DNA of 64,000 bases from Candidatus Woesearchaeota archaeon (GCA_018661705.1 JABJHR010000013.1:1-64000); one strand, 5' to 3'. Positions 18,880 through 27,260 are shown, numbered from the stretch's first letter. The notes: generated by a model from the letters alone, not told the origin. Program-made: numbers and translations.

Positions 18880-19599
18880 ATGCATGAAAAAATATTAGAA
18901 GATTTAGGATTCAGTAAGAACGAAGCTAAATCTTATCTTGCACTTCTTGAATTAGGATCTGCAACTGCTGGACAAATTGCTGAAAAATCTAAAGTACATA
19001 GAACAAATGTTTATGATGCAGTTGAAAGAATGTATGAAAGAGGAGTTGTTTCTTATAGAACAGTTTCAAATGTGAAATATTTCCAAGCATCACCGCCACA
19101 AAGTTTGTTTAGACTGTTAAAAGAAAAAGAAGAAAGATTAAGTAATGTATTACCCGAACTTCTATTAAAATTAGAAATGTCTGAAAATAAAAGTGAAGCA
19201 CATATTTTTCAAGGATTAAAGGCATTATTTGATATTTTATATCACTTTCTTAGTTATAAAGATGACATTAGAGTTTATGGCATTCCAAAAAGTGTGCCAG
19301 AAATTGTAAGAACCTACATACCTCATTTTCATAAAAAAAGAATCCCTTTGAAAGTTAATATGTTGCATATATATAATCACGATGCTACAGAAAGAATTAA
19401 ATTACTTAAAAAAATGGAATTCACTGAAGCAAAAAGTTTACCTGAGAAATTTGATTCAAATGTTTCTACTTTTGTATGTGGAGATGAAGTAGTCTTAACA
19501 TCATGGGGGCCACCAATAATTTCAACACAAATAATCAATAAAACACTTGCAGAATCCTATAAAAGATATTTTGAAATTCTATGGAAAGAAGCAAAGTAG
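18880..19599 (+). CDS. TrmB-family transcriptional regulator
   Basis: The N-terminal ~70 residues are a TrmB winged helix (LGFSKNEAKSYLALLELG, then helix-turn-helix SKVHRTNVYDAVERM). A short coiled coil follows (about 85-110), then a C-terminal PLD-like/TrmB sensor fold (EAHIFQGLKALFDIL onward). TrmB proteins sense sugars or other small molecules and act as repressors or activators. Length (239 aa) is normal. Two other TrmB genes (29949 and 50865) share its domain order. It lies divergent to the ATPase operon, so control of that operon is possible but unproven. Confidence 0.93.
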   Translation: MHEKILEDLGFSKNEAKSYLALLELGSATAGQIAEKSKVHRTNVYDAVERMYERGVVSYRTVSNVKYFQASPPQSLFRLLKEKEERLSNVLPELLLKLEMSENKSEAHIFQGLKALFDILYHFLSYKDDIRVYGIPKSVPEIVRTYIPHFHKKRIPLKVNMLHIYNHDATERIKLLKKMEFTEAKSLPEKFDSNVSTFVCGDEVVLTSWGPPIISTQIINKTLAESYKRYFEILWKEAK

Positions 19600-19606
19600 T
19601 ATAGTC

Positions 19607-19850
19607 ATAAGTATTAAGTTCTAAGTTTGAAGTTGGTGAAAAGTAATTTAGTTTTGAGTAATGGGTCTTAAGTTCTGGGTGGGTAATCAGTAAGTAGTTA
19701 TGAGTTTAGTTGTGTTTTCTCAATACTAATTAACCTATAACCAAATCCCTTTACTGATTTACCCAAAACCAACTTATAACCCATAACTCAAAACCACTTA
19801 CCTATTTATTGTCCCAAAACCAACTTCTTACTTCTAACTTCAAACTACTT
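19607..19850. repeat. Family D A+T-rich fold-back, copy D1
   Basis: A ~240-nt imperfect inverted repeat between convergent genes. The left arm AGTTTTGAGTAATGGGTC..AAGTTC pairs with the right arm ..AACTTATAACCCATAACTCAAAACC, and the outermost TAAGTTTGAAGTTGG with CCAAC..ACTTCAAACT. The centre shares TCTCAATACTAATTAAC with D3. A bidirectional terminator or a MITE-like element is possible. Confidence 0.75.
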
Positions 19851-19852
19851 AC

Positions 19853-21274
19853 TTATTTATACCCGCATTCTAACTCTTTTTTATTTGTAAATAGAACATC
19901 TCTTTCAAATGTATCTGGAAAACATGCAAGATGTAATTTAGTATCTCCAAGCAAGGGCATGTATTCCTCTAAATGAAATAAATCTGAAGTTGGCAAATAA
20001 ACATCTTTACCAAAACCTTGTAAATTTTTTAGCATTAATTTGAAAGCCCCTATTGTTGCCCTATTATTGGGATGAGCATAATCAGATGCGAATGCATATT
20101 CTCTATCCATCATAAATAATCCTTGCGTCATATCAAAAGGCCCAAAAACAAAAAAGTCAAGTGTATCTGTAAACTCATCTATGATATATGGCATCCCAGA
20201 AACTTCCACCATACCACCAATCTCAGGAGCTGTTAAACCATAATCATTAATAAGTCCAACTAATTTTTCAACTTCAAATGGTGTTCGACAAAATGGAATA
20301 AAAATATTAATATCAGCTCCAGAAATTTCCATTGCTTTCTTAATAATATCGCATTCTAAATAAAGAGTTTCTCTTTCTTTCAATAACCTATAAGCCCCTC
20401 TTTTACCTTGGGCAGGGTTATCCTCTCTAAGTTCGTAAGTATCTCCACCTAATAATCTTTTAGAATCATCTGATCTTAAATCACATAATCTATAATTTAT
20501 TCTTTTTCCAGGTAAAAGTTTTGCAACATCTGCAATTTTCTTTGCCATTACATTAACATAAAGATCTCTTGCTGTGTAACCTGCCCTTGAACTAGAAAAA
20601 CCAAAAGATTCTGATAACAGTTTATCAAGATTTTTGTTTGCATCAGGATCTCTACTTTCAAGCAAACCCCTTGAATAATCCAACAAAGCACTAGGATGCA
20701 CTCCAAAAACAGAATTATTCAAAAAATCAGACCTCATAACGCCAACTCCTGCAACAGGAGCATGCAAAATTTGTTTTAGTCCGCCGACAAAACTACTAAT
20801 GGCAAAAACTTTTGTTTTTGGTGTTTCAAATTCAGGTAATGATTCCTTAGTTACTTTTAACTCAACTGCCCCATTTATAACATAACCAACAGCTGGCCCC
20901 ATAGTTATTTCTCCTGGACAAATAGTTATTTCTTGATCTTGTTTAATTAATTTTTTTGCATCATGAGCAGCATAAACTGCAGGTTTGTTCATTTCCCTTA
21001 ACATTTGAGAAAAATGCCCAGAGATAGTTCCTTCTTCAACAATAACACCGGCAGCCTGATTAATTAATGGAAACCAAGTAATATCTGCTTTTCTTAATAC
21101 CACTATAGAACTAGGATCAATAGTATTATATTTATCCTCATCAGGAACAATTAAAGCCTTACCTTGTGCAACTTTATCACTAATATATCTACCTGTTACA
21201 AATGGTTCATGTGCAGAAGGATCTCTAACAGAAACTCGTTCTCTGATTTCATTTCCTAAAAGATCTTGTTCCAT
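19853..21274 (-). CDS. PEP-utilizing enzyme-like protein lacking the ATP-grasp domain
   Basis: Residues about 30-150 are the swivelling phosphohistidine domain of PEP synthase/PPDK/PtsI, with EEGTISGHFSQM in place of the usual GGxTSHAA; His87 would be the phosphorylated residue. Residues about 155-470 are the PEP-binding TIM barrel, with NPAQGKRGAYRLLKE and FIPFCRTPFE matching PEP synthase motifs. The ATP-grasp domain (~350 aa) of PEP synthase and PPDK is absent, so it cannot make PEP from ATP alone. It could work with a separate kinase subunit or phosphocarrier, or be a PEP-dependent phosphotransferase. It is the last gene of the 24080 operon, 9 nt after the ComB-like gene. Fold secure, reaction uncertain. 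Confidence 0.85.
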   Translation of the reverse strand: MEQDLLGNEIRERVSVRDPSAHEPFVTGRYISDKVAQGKALIVPDEDKYNTIDPSSIVVLRKADITWFPLINQAAGVIVEEGTISGHFSQMLREMNKPAVYAAHDAKKLIKQDQEITICPGEITMGPAVGYVINGAVELKVTKESLPEFETPKTKVFAISSFVGGLKQILHAPVAGVGVMRSDFLNNSVFGVHPSALLDYSRGLLESRDPDANKNLDKLLSESFGFSSSRAGYTARDLYVNVMAKKIADVAKLLPGKRINYRLCDLRSDDSKRLLGGDTYELREDNPAQGKRGAYRLLKERETLYLECDIIKKAMEISGADINIFIPFCRTPFEVEKLVGLINDYGLTAPEIGGMVEVSGMPYIIDEFTDTLDFFVFGPFDMTQGLFMMDREYAFASDYAHPNNRATIGAFKLMLKNLQGFGKDVYLPTSDLFHLEEYMPLLGDTKLHLACFPDTFERDVLFTNKKELECGYK

Positions 21275-21283
21275 TTTCTAAAA

Positions 21284-21973
21284 TTAATATTGTGCTTTCT
21301 CAAGAACACCTGTTTTGAGATTATACTTCATAACAAAATCAAATTTATTAAATTCTAAACATAAATTAAAATCTTCTTGAGGAGAATGTGTTAATGTTGG
21401 ATCAAAAAATCTCTCTGCCGTTCTATCAGATCTTATTTTATCGTATGTTGTTTGATAATTAATTGATTTACCTTGCAATAAATCTTGTAATGACTCTGCA
21501 AAGAGGTTATCTTCAAGTGCATCCTCATCTCCTGAGTTACCCATACAAACTAAAGTTACTTTTTCTGGATTTCTATGCTTGATATAATTAGCAATTGCTT
21601 CAATTCCTAAAAATGCACCTACAAGAACTTCATCTGCCTTTTCAGAATCAACATTTCCTAATCCTGTAGTTCCACGAGTAGATTTCAAGATTAATGTTTT
21701 ATCATAAAAAGCTAAATCCTTTATTTCTAAAGGAGAATTACCATAATCAAAACCTTCAACTTTCTTACCTCGTGTTTCACCAATAAGAATAGAATCAGGA
21801 TAAGATTCTTTCATTGCAAACGCCGCATCATCACCATTAACTGGCATTACTTGCTTTGCATTATTTGCAAGAAGATAATAAGCAGTAGAAAATGCTCTAA
21901 AAACATCAATAATTACTACAATGCCTTCTGCATTTCTAGCTCCATCAATGTTTTTTGTTATTGAGATCTGCAT
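21284..21973 (-). CDS. ComB-like 2-phosphosulfolactate phosphatase family protein
   Basis: The full 229-aa length matches ComB. Recognisable are VVIIDVFRAFSTA near the start, GETRGKKVEGFDYGNSP near residue 65-80, LKSTRGTTGL where ComB has LTTTNGTR, and CMGNSGDEDALEDNLFAE. ComB is a Mg-dependent phosphatase that converts 2-phosphosulfolactate to sulfolactate in coenzyme M synthesis from PEP and sulfite. No other coenzyme M gene is present and nothing here suggests a methanogen, so the substrate may be a different phosphorylated acid. The neighbour is a PEP-binding protein, which is suggestive because PEP is the parent compound of the ComB substrate. Confidence 0.85.
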   Translation of the reverse strand: MQISITKNIDGARNAEGIVVIIDVFRAFSTAYYLLANNAKQVMPVNGDDAAFAMKESYPDSILIGETRGKKVEGFDYGNSPLEIKDLAFYDKTLILKSTRGTTGLGNVDSEKADEVLVGAFLGIEAIANYIKHRNPEKVTLVCMGNSGDEDALEDNLFAESLQDLLQGKSINYQTTYDKIRSDRTAERFFDPTLTHSPQEDFNLCLEFNKFDFVMKYNLKTGVLEKAQY

Positions 21974-21993
21974 TTTACCCTTTGATTTTTTAT

Positions 21994-23172
21994 TTATCTT
22001 AAATTCTCAGGCATTGCTGAGAAAAAGTCAATCTTGAATTGTGTAGCTTGTGGTTCAGACGCATATTTTTCTTTTAGCGAGTTGATTCTTGCAAAGACAT
22101 CTTTAACACTAATATACATTGCACCATCATTGTTAAAAACCCTATATGAGTTTTCCTCGTCAACAACTCCCTTTGTTTGTCTTACTATTCTCACTGGAGC
22201 TGTTTTTCCAGTTCCTAATGTTTCAACCACTAAACCAGAACCTGCTCTTAGTGCTTCATATGTTGGCTTAAAAGCAAGCTCTTTAACAATCTCTAAATCA
22301 CCATATTTGCCAGTAATATTTTTTGGTCTGCCTTTAGGATTTGTAACTAAACCATATTTAATTTTAGAATATGAAATTGATGTTGATTTTGGAAAAAATA
22401 AATATCTGACGCCTGTACCATCACTTAATTCATAATCCATTTCAACATTTTCCTCTAAACCTTCTACAGGAACACCATGTGCACCCCTTACTTCTGCTTC
22501 AAAAGCTTTTCTAAATGCCTCTAAATTTGATTTTAAAGATGATGCTTTGAAAAACTCAGCCGCAGCAGCATCACTCACTTGAGCTAATCTTGTTTGTTCA
22601 AGATAAACAGCCATTTTCTGAACTCCAGAATCAAGTGGTAATTTTTTATTTGTATCTTTATCAAGCATTGAGAAATCTTTCTTGTTTTGAACTGTTGAAT
22701 GTTCTTCATCAAAGCGCTCCATTTGACCCATAAGATATTCAATTGAAACAAAAGGTGTGTCTTGTACTTTTCTTACTTTTTCTTTTGTTACACTATCCAT
22801 ATTATCTGAAACAATTTGCTCAAGAAAAATCTTTAATCTTGTCAAAGTTACTTCATGACCAATTCTTGTTTGCTTGAAAAATGCAGTTAAAATTTTTTTC
22901 CCATCTAAAGTGTGATTATTTGTATATCCACCGATTAAAATCCCATCTGTATCCACACCTGCAATTTGTTTTGCTAGTTCAAAATCATTATCAATAACTG
23001 CATTTTTAAATGAATTAATCCCATAATCATTCAGGGTAGGAACAGCTGTTCTTCTTACATAATCAAATGCCCTTAAATTAAATTCAGCAATATCAGTATC
23101 TGATAAACCAGAAGTATTTGTTTTATCAAGAAGTGTTGGTAATTTAATTAATCTAGTATTAGTTCTCTTCAT
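21994..23172 (-). CDS. Unknown 392-residue protein of the ComB-like operon
   Basis: I do not recognise it. It is a mixed helical/strand protein without membrane segments; the C-terminal ~150 residues look beta-rich with Gly-turns (GSGLVVETLGTGKTAP). The GTGKT string is not a P-loop because the preceding spacing is wrong. ATG 23172 is preferred to a start at 23226: a G-rich GGGGGCGGA site ends about 3 nt before it. It sits between two small membrane-protein genes (upstream) and the ComB-like gene. Confidence 0.75.
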   Translation of the reverse strand: MKRTNTRLIKLPTLLDKTNTSGLSDTDIAEFNLRAFDYVRRTAVPTLNDYGINSFKNAVIDNDFELAKQIAGVDTDGILIGGYTNNHTLDGKKILTAFFKQTRIGHEVTLTRLKIFLEQIVSDNMDSVTKEKVRKVQDTPFVSIEYLMGQMERFDEEHSTVQNKKDFSMLDKDTNKKLPLDSGVQKMAVYLEQTRLAQVSDAAAAEFFKASSLKSNLEAFRKAFEAEVRGAHGVPVEGLEENVEMDYELSDGTGVRYLFFPKSTSISYSKIKYGLVTNPKGRPKNITGKYGDLEIVKELAFKPTYEALRAGSGLVVETLGTGKTAPVRIVRQTKGVVDEENSYRVFNNDGAMYISVKDVFARINSLKEKYASEPQATQFKIDFFSAMPENLR

Positions 23173-23284
23173 AGTTCCGCCCCCATTTGAGATATTTTTA
23201 CCTATAATAAAGAAACACCCCCACATTTTTAAGTTTTTGCATGATTTTAGTCATTTTCAGTGTAATTTTAAACATTAAACAACC

Positions 23285-23623
23285 TTATTTTTGCGTAGTT
23301 TTTGGTGTGTAACCACACTTTTTCCAAGGCATATAAACTCTCTTTACCATACACTCTAGATTATCCATTCTTTTTTCATGGCCTATATAAGAGCTAAAAA
23401 AAGTATCAACTTGAGATTGAGAATATGTGTCTTTTGCTCTTAGTTCCATAACATATTCAGGATGATCTTTTAAGATTTGTTCAGATAAATAAAGAGCAGA
23501 ATCTGCCATTTGGGTTGTTTGTTTTACTTCATCTGATCTAAGAGTTTGGAATGCTCTAATACCAACTGCTGAAAAATATAATGCAAATGCAGTAATTGCT
23601 AATTTTTTTATTAATCCTCCCAT
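23285..23623 (-). CDS. Small single-span membrane protein
   Basis: 112 residues with an N-terminal hydrophobic segment (about 8-24, ITAFALYFSAVGI) and a mostly helical remainder with two Cys (NLECMV, KKCGYT). ATG 23623 is selected because AGGAGGG lies directly upstream; the alternative start at 23698 lacks one and would lie inside the previous gene. The stop TAG of the upstream gene overlaps this ribosome site, indicating coupled translation. No family is recognised. Confidence 0.75.
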   Translation of the reverse strand: MGGLIKKLAITAFALYFSAVGIRAFQTLRSDEVKQTTQMADSALYLSEQILKDHPEYVMELRAKDTYSQSQVDTFFSSYIGHEKRMDNLECMVKRVYMPWKKCGYTPKTTQK

Positions 23624-23633
23624 TTTAACCCTC

Positions 23634-24080
23634 CTAAGATAATCTTTTCTTAACTTCACCAACGATATAAGCAGCTGCTGTTGCCATTCCTTTAACACCA
23701 GCCATCATCCCAGCATGTTTATAATCACTAGTTGCCATTGCATATTGTACTTCAGGAGCATAAGATGCTAAAACCCCTATTAATCCTGCAATTCTTTTTG
23801 GTTGTGTTTTTGCTGAACCAGCAATATAACCAAAACCCATTGCAGTTGCATTTGAAACAGGATCTGTCATGTTAATATCATAAGGTATTGGTATAAAAGA
23901 TGCTGCTTTAGTTGCGTACATTACAAAAGATGCAACACCACCCCATGCAGCTCCACCAAGAAAATCTTCCAAGCCTGTTGTTTGTTGATGTGCTGTTTTT
24001 GAATTTGTTGTAGAATTTGTTTTTGATTTTGCAGGTGTATTTTCTGCTTGTGCTCTTTGTGCATATGCTGTTTTTGCCAT
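23634..24080 (-). CDS. Small multi-span membrane protein, first gene of the operon
   Basis: 148 residues. The first ~40 are Thr/Gln/Lys-rich and probably cytosolic. About three Ala/Gly-rich hydrophobic stretches follow (GAAWGGVASFVMYATKAA, NATAMGFGYIAGSA, AGLIGVLASYAPEV). A GGGGAGGAT site precedes ATG 24080. It heads the operon driven from 24190-24234, and its ~110-nt leader contains a strong hairpin. No family is recognised. Confidence 0.75.
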   Translation of the reverse strand: MAKTAYAQRAQAENTPAKSKTNSTTNSKTAHQQTTGLEDFLGGAAWGGVASFVMYATKAASFIPIPYDINMTDPVSNATAMGFGYIAGSAKTQPKRIAGLIGVLASYAPEVQYAMATSDYKHAGMMAGVKGMATAAAYIVGEVKKRLS

Positions 24081-24128
24081 TTTATCCTCCCCACTTGTTT
24101 TTATGAATTATTTTTGTTTATTAAATGC

Positions 24129-24173
24129 AAACCAGCACAACCAAGATTCCACTTGGTTGCGTTTGTCTGGTTT
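24129..24173 (-). promoter_or_regulatory. Leader hairpin of the 24080 operon
   Basis: Two stacked stems: AAACCAG (24129-24135) pairs with CTGGTTT (24167-24173) and CAACCAAG (24138-24145) pairs perfectly with CTTGGTTG (24152-24159), with a 6-nt loop. It lies in the predicted transcript about 50 nt upstream of the start codon. A regulatory leader RNA is possible; no known riboswitch class is recognised. Confidence 0.55.
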
Positions 24174-24189
24174 TAGGGTAAATTAATCT

Positions 24190-24234
24190 CAAACTATAGT
24201 AAGACAGTTAAGTAATATAAACATGCGTTGTAGT
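24190..24234 (-). promoter_or_regulatory. Shared promoter block, copy 2 (membrane protein/ComB-like operon)
   Basis: Minus-strand ACTACAACGCATG, TATA box TTTATAT, and TACTATAGTTTG at exactly the same 33-nt spacing as copy 1 at 18424-18468. The sequence between the conserved parts differs, so the match is not simply a recent duplication. Confidence 0.7.
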
Positions 24235-24332
24235 AGCCACTACATCAATTCGGAAAAAAAGAACTTATTGTTATGATATTTACTTAATTTCCAAAAAAAT
24301 TTAAAATTAAAATTCCTGAGAAACATGCAAAA

Positions 24333-24379
24333 ATAATCCCGACTAAAGTCGAAATTATTAAGCTTGATTAACATCAAGC
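24333..24379. repeat. Nested hairpins
   Basis: AATAAT..CGACT-AA-AGTCG..ATTATT is followed at 24362-24379 by GCTTGAT-taac-ATCAAGC (perfect 7-bp stem). These abut a truncated family A element and lie downstream of the minus-strand gene 24430-25704, so they may serve in 3'-end formation. Confidence 0.5.
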
Positions 24380-24405
24380 AACAACAATGGCACAGACGGA
24401 CTTTT
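24378..24405 (-). repeat. Family A element, truncated copy A2
   Basis: GGCACAGACGGACTTT preceded by AACAACAAT reproduces one side of copy A3 (27141-27230) exactly; the complementary other half is missing. Functional orientation would be minus. It looks like a half-deleted element. Confidence 0.6.
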
Positions 24406-24429
24406 TTTAATCTATTCAAAAGAAAAAAA

Positions 24430-25704
24430 TCATATCCCATCAATAATTTTACTTCTCTTATCGTGCATGTAACTTTGTCTTGCATTGTCTGAATCAAATG
24501 AATGCCAAGCATATTTGTTATTATAGCTAAACCAAACATCACCAATTCCCATGCCATCACTTCTGTGTTTTGAGGTTGGCATTAAATGGAGTTTTCTCTC
24601 TGGAATTTGATCAAATGAAGTTGTACTATTCAAATGATGCCATGTTTTTAAGTCATCTTCTAAAACATAAACTGTACTATGGCCACCGTCATCTAAACCA
24701 CGTGCAGCATTTACTCTTCCACAAACCACTCTTACTCTAAAATTAGGAACACCTGCACCAATTAAATAACTAGCTAACTCATTTGCCCAGTCATCACAAT
24801 CACCTTTTCCTATATCTCTTAATTCATAAGGCATTAACCAATACTCTGCTTTGCCAGTGATTGCTTCATCATGTTCATACTCAAACCTTGTTCTTGTAAA
24901 TCTATAAATATTCATGATTTCATCATTACATTTATTTGGATCTGTTACAATTAAAGGATTTTTGTGATGATGATTATCTTTTAAATCTTGTTGAACATAT
25001 CCGTCATCAGGAATTATAAAATTACTAACATCTACTTTAGTCATTCTCCCAGTTGTATCTGGTAAAGATCTTGCTTTGTAAAATATTTTTGTTTTAGGCC
25101 TATTACAATTCCAAGTTTCTGCAACTGCAGTACTAACCTTTCTCAACTCTTCTACATAATTCCATTTGTATGTACCATTTGCTAATGCTTTTTTTGCTCT
25201 TCTATTTAATCTCCAGTTTTTGAATTTCTTATTCTCTGCATCAGAATAAAAACCAAAACTTTTACTTAATTTATCATAGGTTAATGCAATTTCATCCATT
25301 TGCATGTTTGCTTTAGATCTGTCAAAAGTATCACCACTTAATCCTAATTTCGCCTGCTTATAACTTTCTCCTAGAGCATTTACAAAAGAAACTAAAGAAT
25401 TATCTAACATTAAATAAACTTGATCAACATTTTCTTGAATTCCTTGAACTTGAGTAAAAATATCTAAAAACACACTATTTTCTGCCCCACCATTACTTAA
25501 ACCTTGTATATATTGCTCGGGTAATGATGTCACTATATTAATTGCGTCTCTTAACTCTACAAATCTCTCAACTGCTTCTCTTGATCTTGGTGTTTTAACA
25601 AGCTCTTCTAATTCAGAATCTACTTCTTTAAGATCAACAAACTCTGCAACAATATGTTGATCTGATTGTCTCCATTGTTTTTTTAATTCCCATTGATCTG
25701 CCAT
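24430..25704 (-). CDS. Transglutaminase-like cysteine protease-fold protein
   Basis: Residues about 1-230 are helical and of unknown type. Residues about 250-390 form a transglutaminase-like domain: the catalytic Cys is in GKGDCDDWANELASYL, the catalytic His in DGGHSTVYV, and the third position falls in HHLNSTTS, where Asn rather than Asp is likely. Such domains act as proteases, amidases or non-catalytic folds. There is no signal peptide, so it is probably cytosolic. Its promoter (25772-25794) shares the ACTAC..TTTATAT signature with the operons at 18364 and 24080. The domain call is fairly firm; activity is uncertain. Confidence 0.8.
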   Translation of the reverse strand: MADQWELKKQWRQSDQHIVAEFVDLKEVDSELEELVKTPRSREAVERFVELRDAINIVTSLPEQYIQGLSNGGAENSVFLDIFTQVQGIQENVDQVYLMLDNSLVSFVNALGESYKQAKLGLSGDTFDRSKANMQMDEIALTYDKLSKSFGFYSDAENKKFKNWRLNRRAKKALANGTYKWNYVEELRKVSTAVAETWNCNRPKTKIFYKARSLPDTTGRMTKVDVSNFIIPDDGYVQQDLKDNHHHKNPLIVTDPNKCNDEIMNIYRFTRTRFEYEHDEAITGKAEYWLMPYELRDIGKGDCDDWANELASYLIGAGVPNFRVRVVCGRVNAARGLDDGGHSTVYVLEDDLKTWHHLNSTTSFDQIPERKLHLMPTSKHRSDGMGIGDVWFSYNNKYAWHSFDSDNARQSYMHDKRSKIIDGI

Positions 25705-25771
25705 TGTTCCCCTCGCACAGTTAGTTATTTTCTCTTAAATCCGGAAAATCTAACATTAATTAGGGAGAATT

Positions 25772-25794
25772 TCTATATAAAGAAGTGTAGTAGT
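25772..25794 (-). promoter_or_regulatory. Shared-type promoter, copy 3 (transglutaminase-like gene)
   Basis: On the minus strand ACTACTACACTTC runs into the TATA box TTTATATAGA. It matches the upstream half of copies 1 and 2 but lacks the TACTATAGTTTG downstream part. Confidence 0.5.
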
Positions 25795-25841
25795 GGAGTG
25801 GACAACATTATATTATAAATAAAAAAGGAAGATTATATATC

Positions 25842-26678
25842 ATGAAGAAAGGCAATGCAGTATATGTATGGACAAAGGCAAACATATTTGATGATACTGA
25901 ATTTGTAGAGATTTGTAAGCAGTTTGATGTTTCAAATGTGTTTTTATCTGCGTACAATACTAGAAAAACATCAGAAGCAAGTGCACAATTTTCAACATTT
26001 AATATGTTTTGCACTGCTAATAATCTTGATGTTTATGCAATGGCCTCTACAAATGAATTTGCTTTGAACCACAGAATTGCGTTAGAATATATTGATGATA
26101 TTGTTGCATTTAATGATTCAGTTGGAGAAACTCAAAGATTTAAAGGAATACATTTTGATATTGAACCATATTGTTTACCGCAATACCAAGAAGGAAGCGA
26201 AGAAGACAAGATGGTAGTTTGGAAAAACTATTTAGATATGACTGTAAAAAGCTTTCAAAAATCAAAAGAAAATGGAATAGAATTTGGATTAAGTATTCCT
26301 TATTGGTTAAAATTAGGAAATAGAGTAGGTATAGACATAAATCTAGATGGTAACATGAAACCAGTATCTTATCATATCATTGATAATTCTGATCATGTCT
26401 CAATAATGGCTTACAGAAACGAACCAGGGCATGTTGTTGAGGCAGTTGGTGATGAAATAATTTATGCAGAAGATAGAAATATTGAAACAGGTAGTTTCCA
26501 TTATTCTGAAAATCCTAACAAAAATGTTTTTGTTGCTGTTGAAGATTTAAGCATGATGCCAAAGGTTGTTGAATTTATGGATTTTTTGTATAAAGATTTC
26601 TCCAGTTATGCAGGAATTGCAATACATCCTTATAGAAATCTGAGAGATGTTGTTAAAAAAAGAGAAAATGTTAAATAA
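25842..26678 (+). CDS. GH18-like TIM-barrel glycosidase-like protein
   Basis: The beta-4 motif FKGIHFDIEPY carries a DxE pair like the DxxDxE catalytic motif of GH18/GH85-type TIM barrels, and downstream strands (FGLSIPYW, HVSIMAYRN) match the expected barrel strands with Tyr/Met-rich active-site residues. It has 278 residues and no signal peptide, so it would be cytosolic or use an unrecognised export route. A GAAGATT sequence precedes ATG 25842 and TATA-like sequence lies at about 25808-25820. It is followed by a small membrane-protein gene (21-nt gap). Substrate is unknown; a non-catalytic barrel is possible. Confidence 0.7.
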   Translation: MKKGNAVYVWTKANIFDDTEFVEICKQFDVSNVFLSAYNTRKTSEASAQFSTFNMFCTANNLDVYAMASTNEFALNHRIALEYIDDIVAFNDSVGETQRFKGIHFDIEPYCLPQYQEGSEEDKMVVWKNYLDMTVKSFQKSKENGIEFGLSIPYWLKLGNRVGIDINLDGNMKPVSYHIIDNSDHVSIMAYRNEPGHVVEAVGDEIIYAEDRNIETGSFHYSENPNKNVFVAVEDLSMMPKVVEFMDFLYKDFSSYAGIAIHPYRNLRDVVKKRENVK

Positions 26679-26699
26679 AATAAATTCTTTAAGAGTTAT

Positions 26700-27047
26700 A
26701 TGAACAAAAAACTAAAGAAAACAATCTATTGGTTACCAAGAATTTTAATGATATTATTTATTTGTTTTATTTCAATGTTTGCATTCGATATGTTTGATGA
26801 AGGTAGCTTTTGGAAGATGTTAATTGGATTTTTTATTCATATGCTTCCTACTTTTGCGTTAGTTATATTATTAACAATAGCATGGAAATGGGAAAAGATA
26901 GGTGGAATATTAATAATCTTATTAGGAATAATATTCACAATATTCTTCAACACGTACAAAGAAGTAATAAGTTTCTTATTAATTTCAATGCCAGTATTTA
27001 TTGTAGGTGGATTGTTCTTATGGAGCTGGTGGTTGAAAAAGAAATAA
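26700..27047 (+). CDS. Small four-span membrane protein (DUF7670-like)
   Basis: 115 residues with about four hydrophobic segments starting from IYWLPRILMILFICF, then MLPTFALVILLTIAWKW, GGILIILLGIIFTIFF and FLLISMPVFIVGGLFLW. This order and the PRIL/AWKWE signatures recall a widespread small membrane-protein family I know as DUF7670; function is unknown. It lies 21 nt after the GH18-like gene, probably the same transcript. Confidence 0.8.
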   Translation: MNKKLKKTIYWLPRILMILFICFISMFAFDMFDEGSFWKMLIGFFIHMLPTFALVILLTIAWKWEKIGGILIILLGIIFTIFFNTYKEVISFLLISMPVFIVGGLFLWSWWLKKK

Positions 27048-27080
27048 AAAGTTTTATAGTTTAAATTTGAAAAAACTAAA

Positions 27081-27117
27081 AATCCTAGTGAAAAAAGAAG
27101 CATCCGCAATTGTAATG
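27081..27117 (+). repeat. Family C block, copy C2
   Basis: AATCCTAGTGAAAAA followed by GAAGCATCCGCAATTGT is almost identical to C3 at 58682 (AATCCTAACGAAAAA, TAGCATTCGCAATTGT). It lies between the DUF7670-like gene and a family A element. Confidence 0.7.
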
Positions 27118-27140
27118 TTCATAAGTAAATAATATATAAG

Positions 27141-27230
27141 CAAAAAATAATAACAACAAAGGCACAGACGGACTTTACATTGTAAAGTCCTACTCGGTTT
27201 CACCTCGTCTGGCCATGTTATTATTTTTTG
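27141..27230 (-). repeat. Family A structured element, copy A3
   Basis: A perfect 15-bp outer stem (CAAAAAATAATAACA at 27141-27155 with its complement at 27216-27230) encloses GGC/GCC, a one-nt bulge, CAGACG/CGTCTG, the small arm GGT-gaa-ACC, the conserved GAGTAGG and a ten-base-pair arm GGACTTTACA/TGTAAAGTCC. The orientation given (minus) is that of the conserved GARTAGG strand. Confidence 0.8.
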
Positions 27231-27260
27231 TATAAGAGGGTTAAATCATAAACTATTTCA

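Larger units (their letters stand above)
24081..24429. other. 349-bp intergenic region with leader hairpin, promoter and structured 3' sequence
   Basis: The left part is the leader of the 24080 gene with its hairpin (24129-24173) and promoter block (24190-24234). The right part, downstream of the transglutaminase-like gene, has nested hairpins at about 24333-24379 and a truncated family A element at 24378-24405. Open frames here lack any coding character. Confidence 0.6.

Noticed and set aside
21284-21973. Evidence for a methanogen
   Set aside because: A single ComB-like gene without comA, comC or methanogenesis genes is not enough; ComB relatives occur in many non-methanogens.
21994-23172. 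P-loop (GTGKT) in the unknown 392-residue protein
   Set aside because: The string lies in a beta-rich region without Walker B or the usual preceding strand and Gly spacing.
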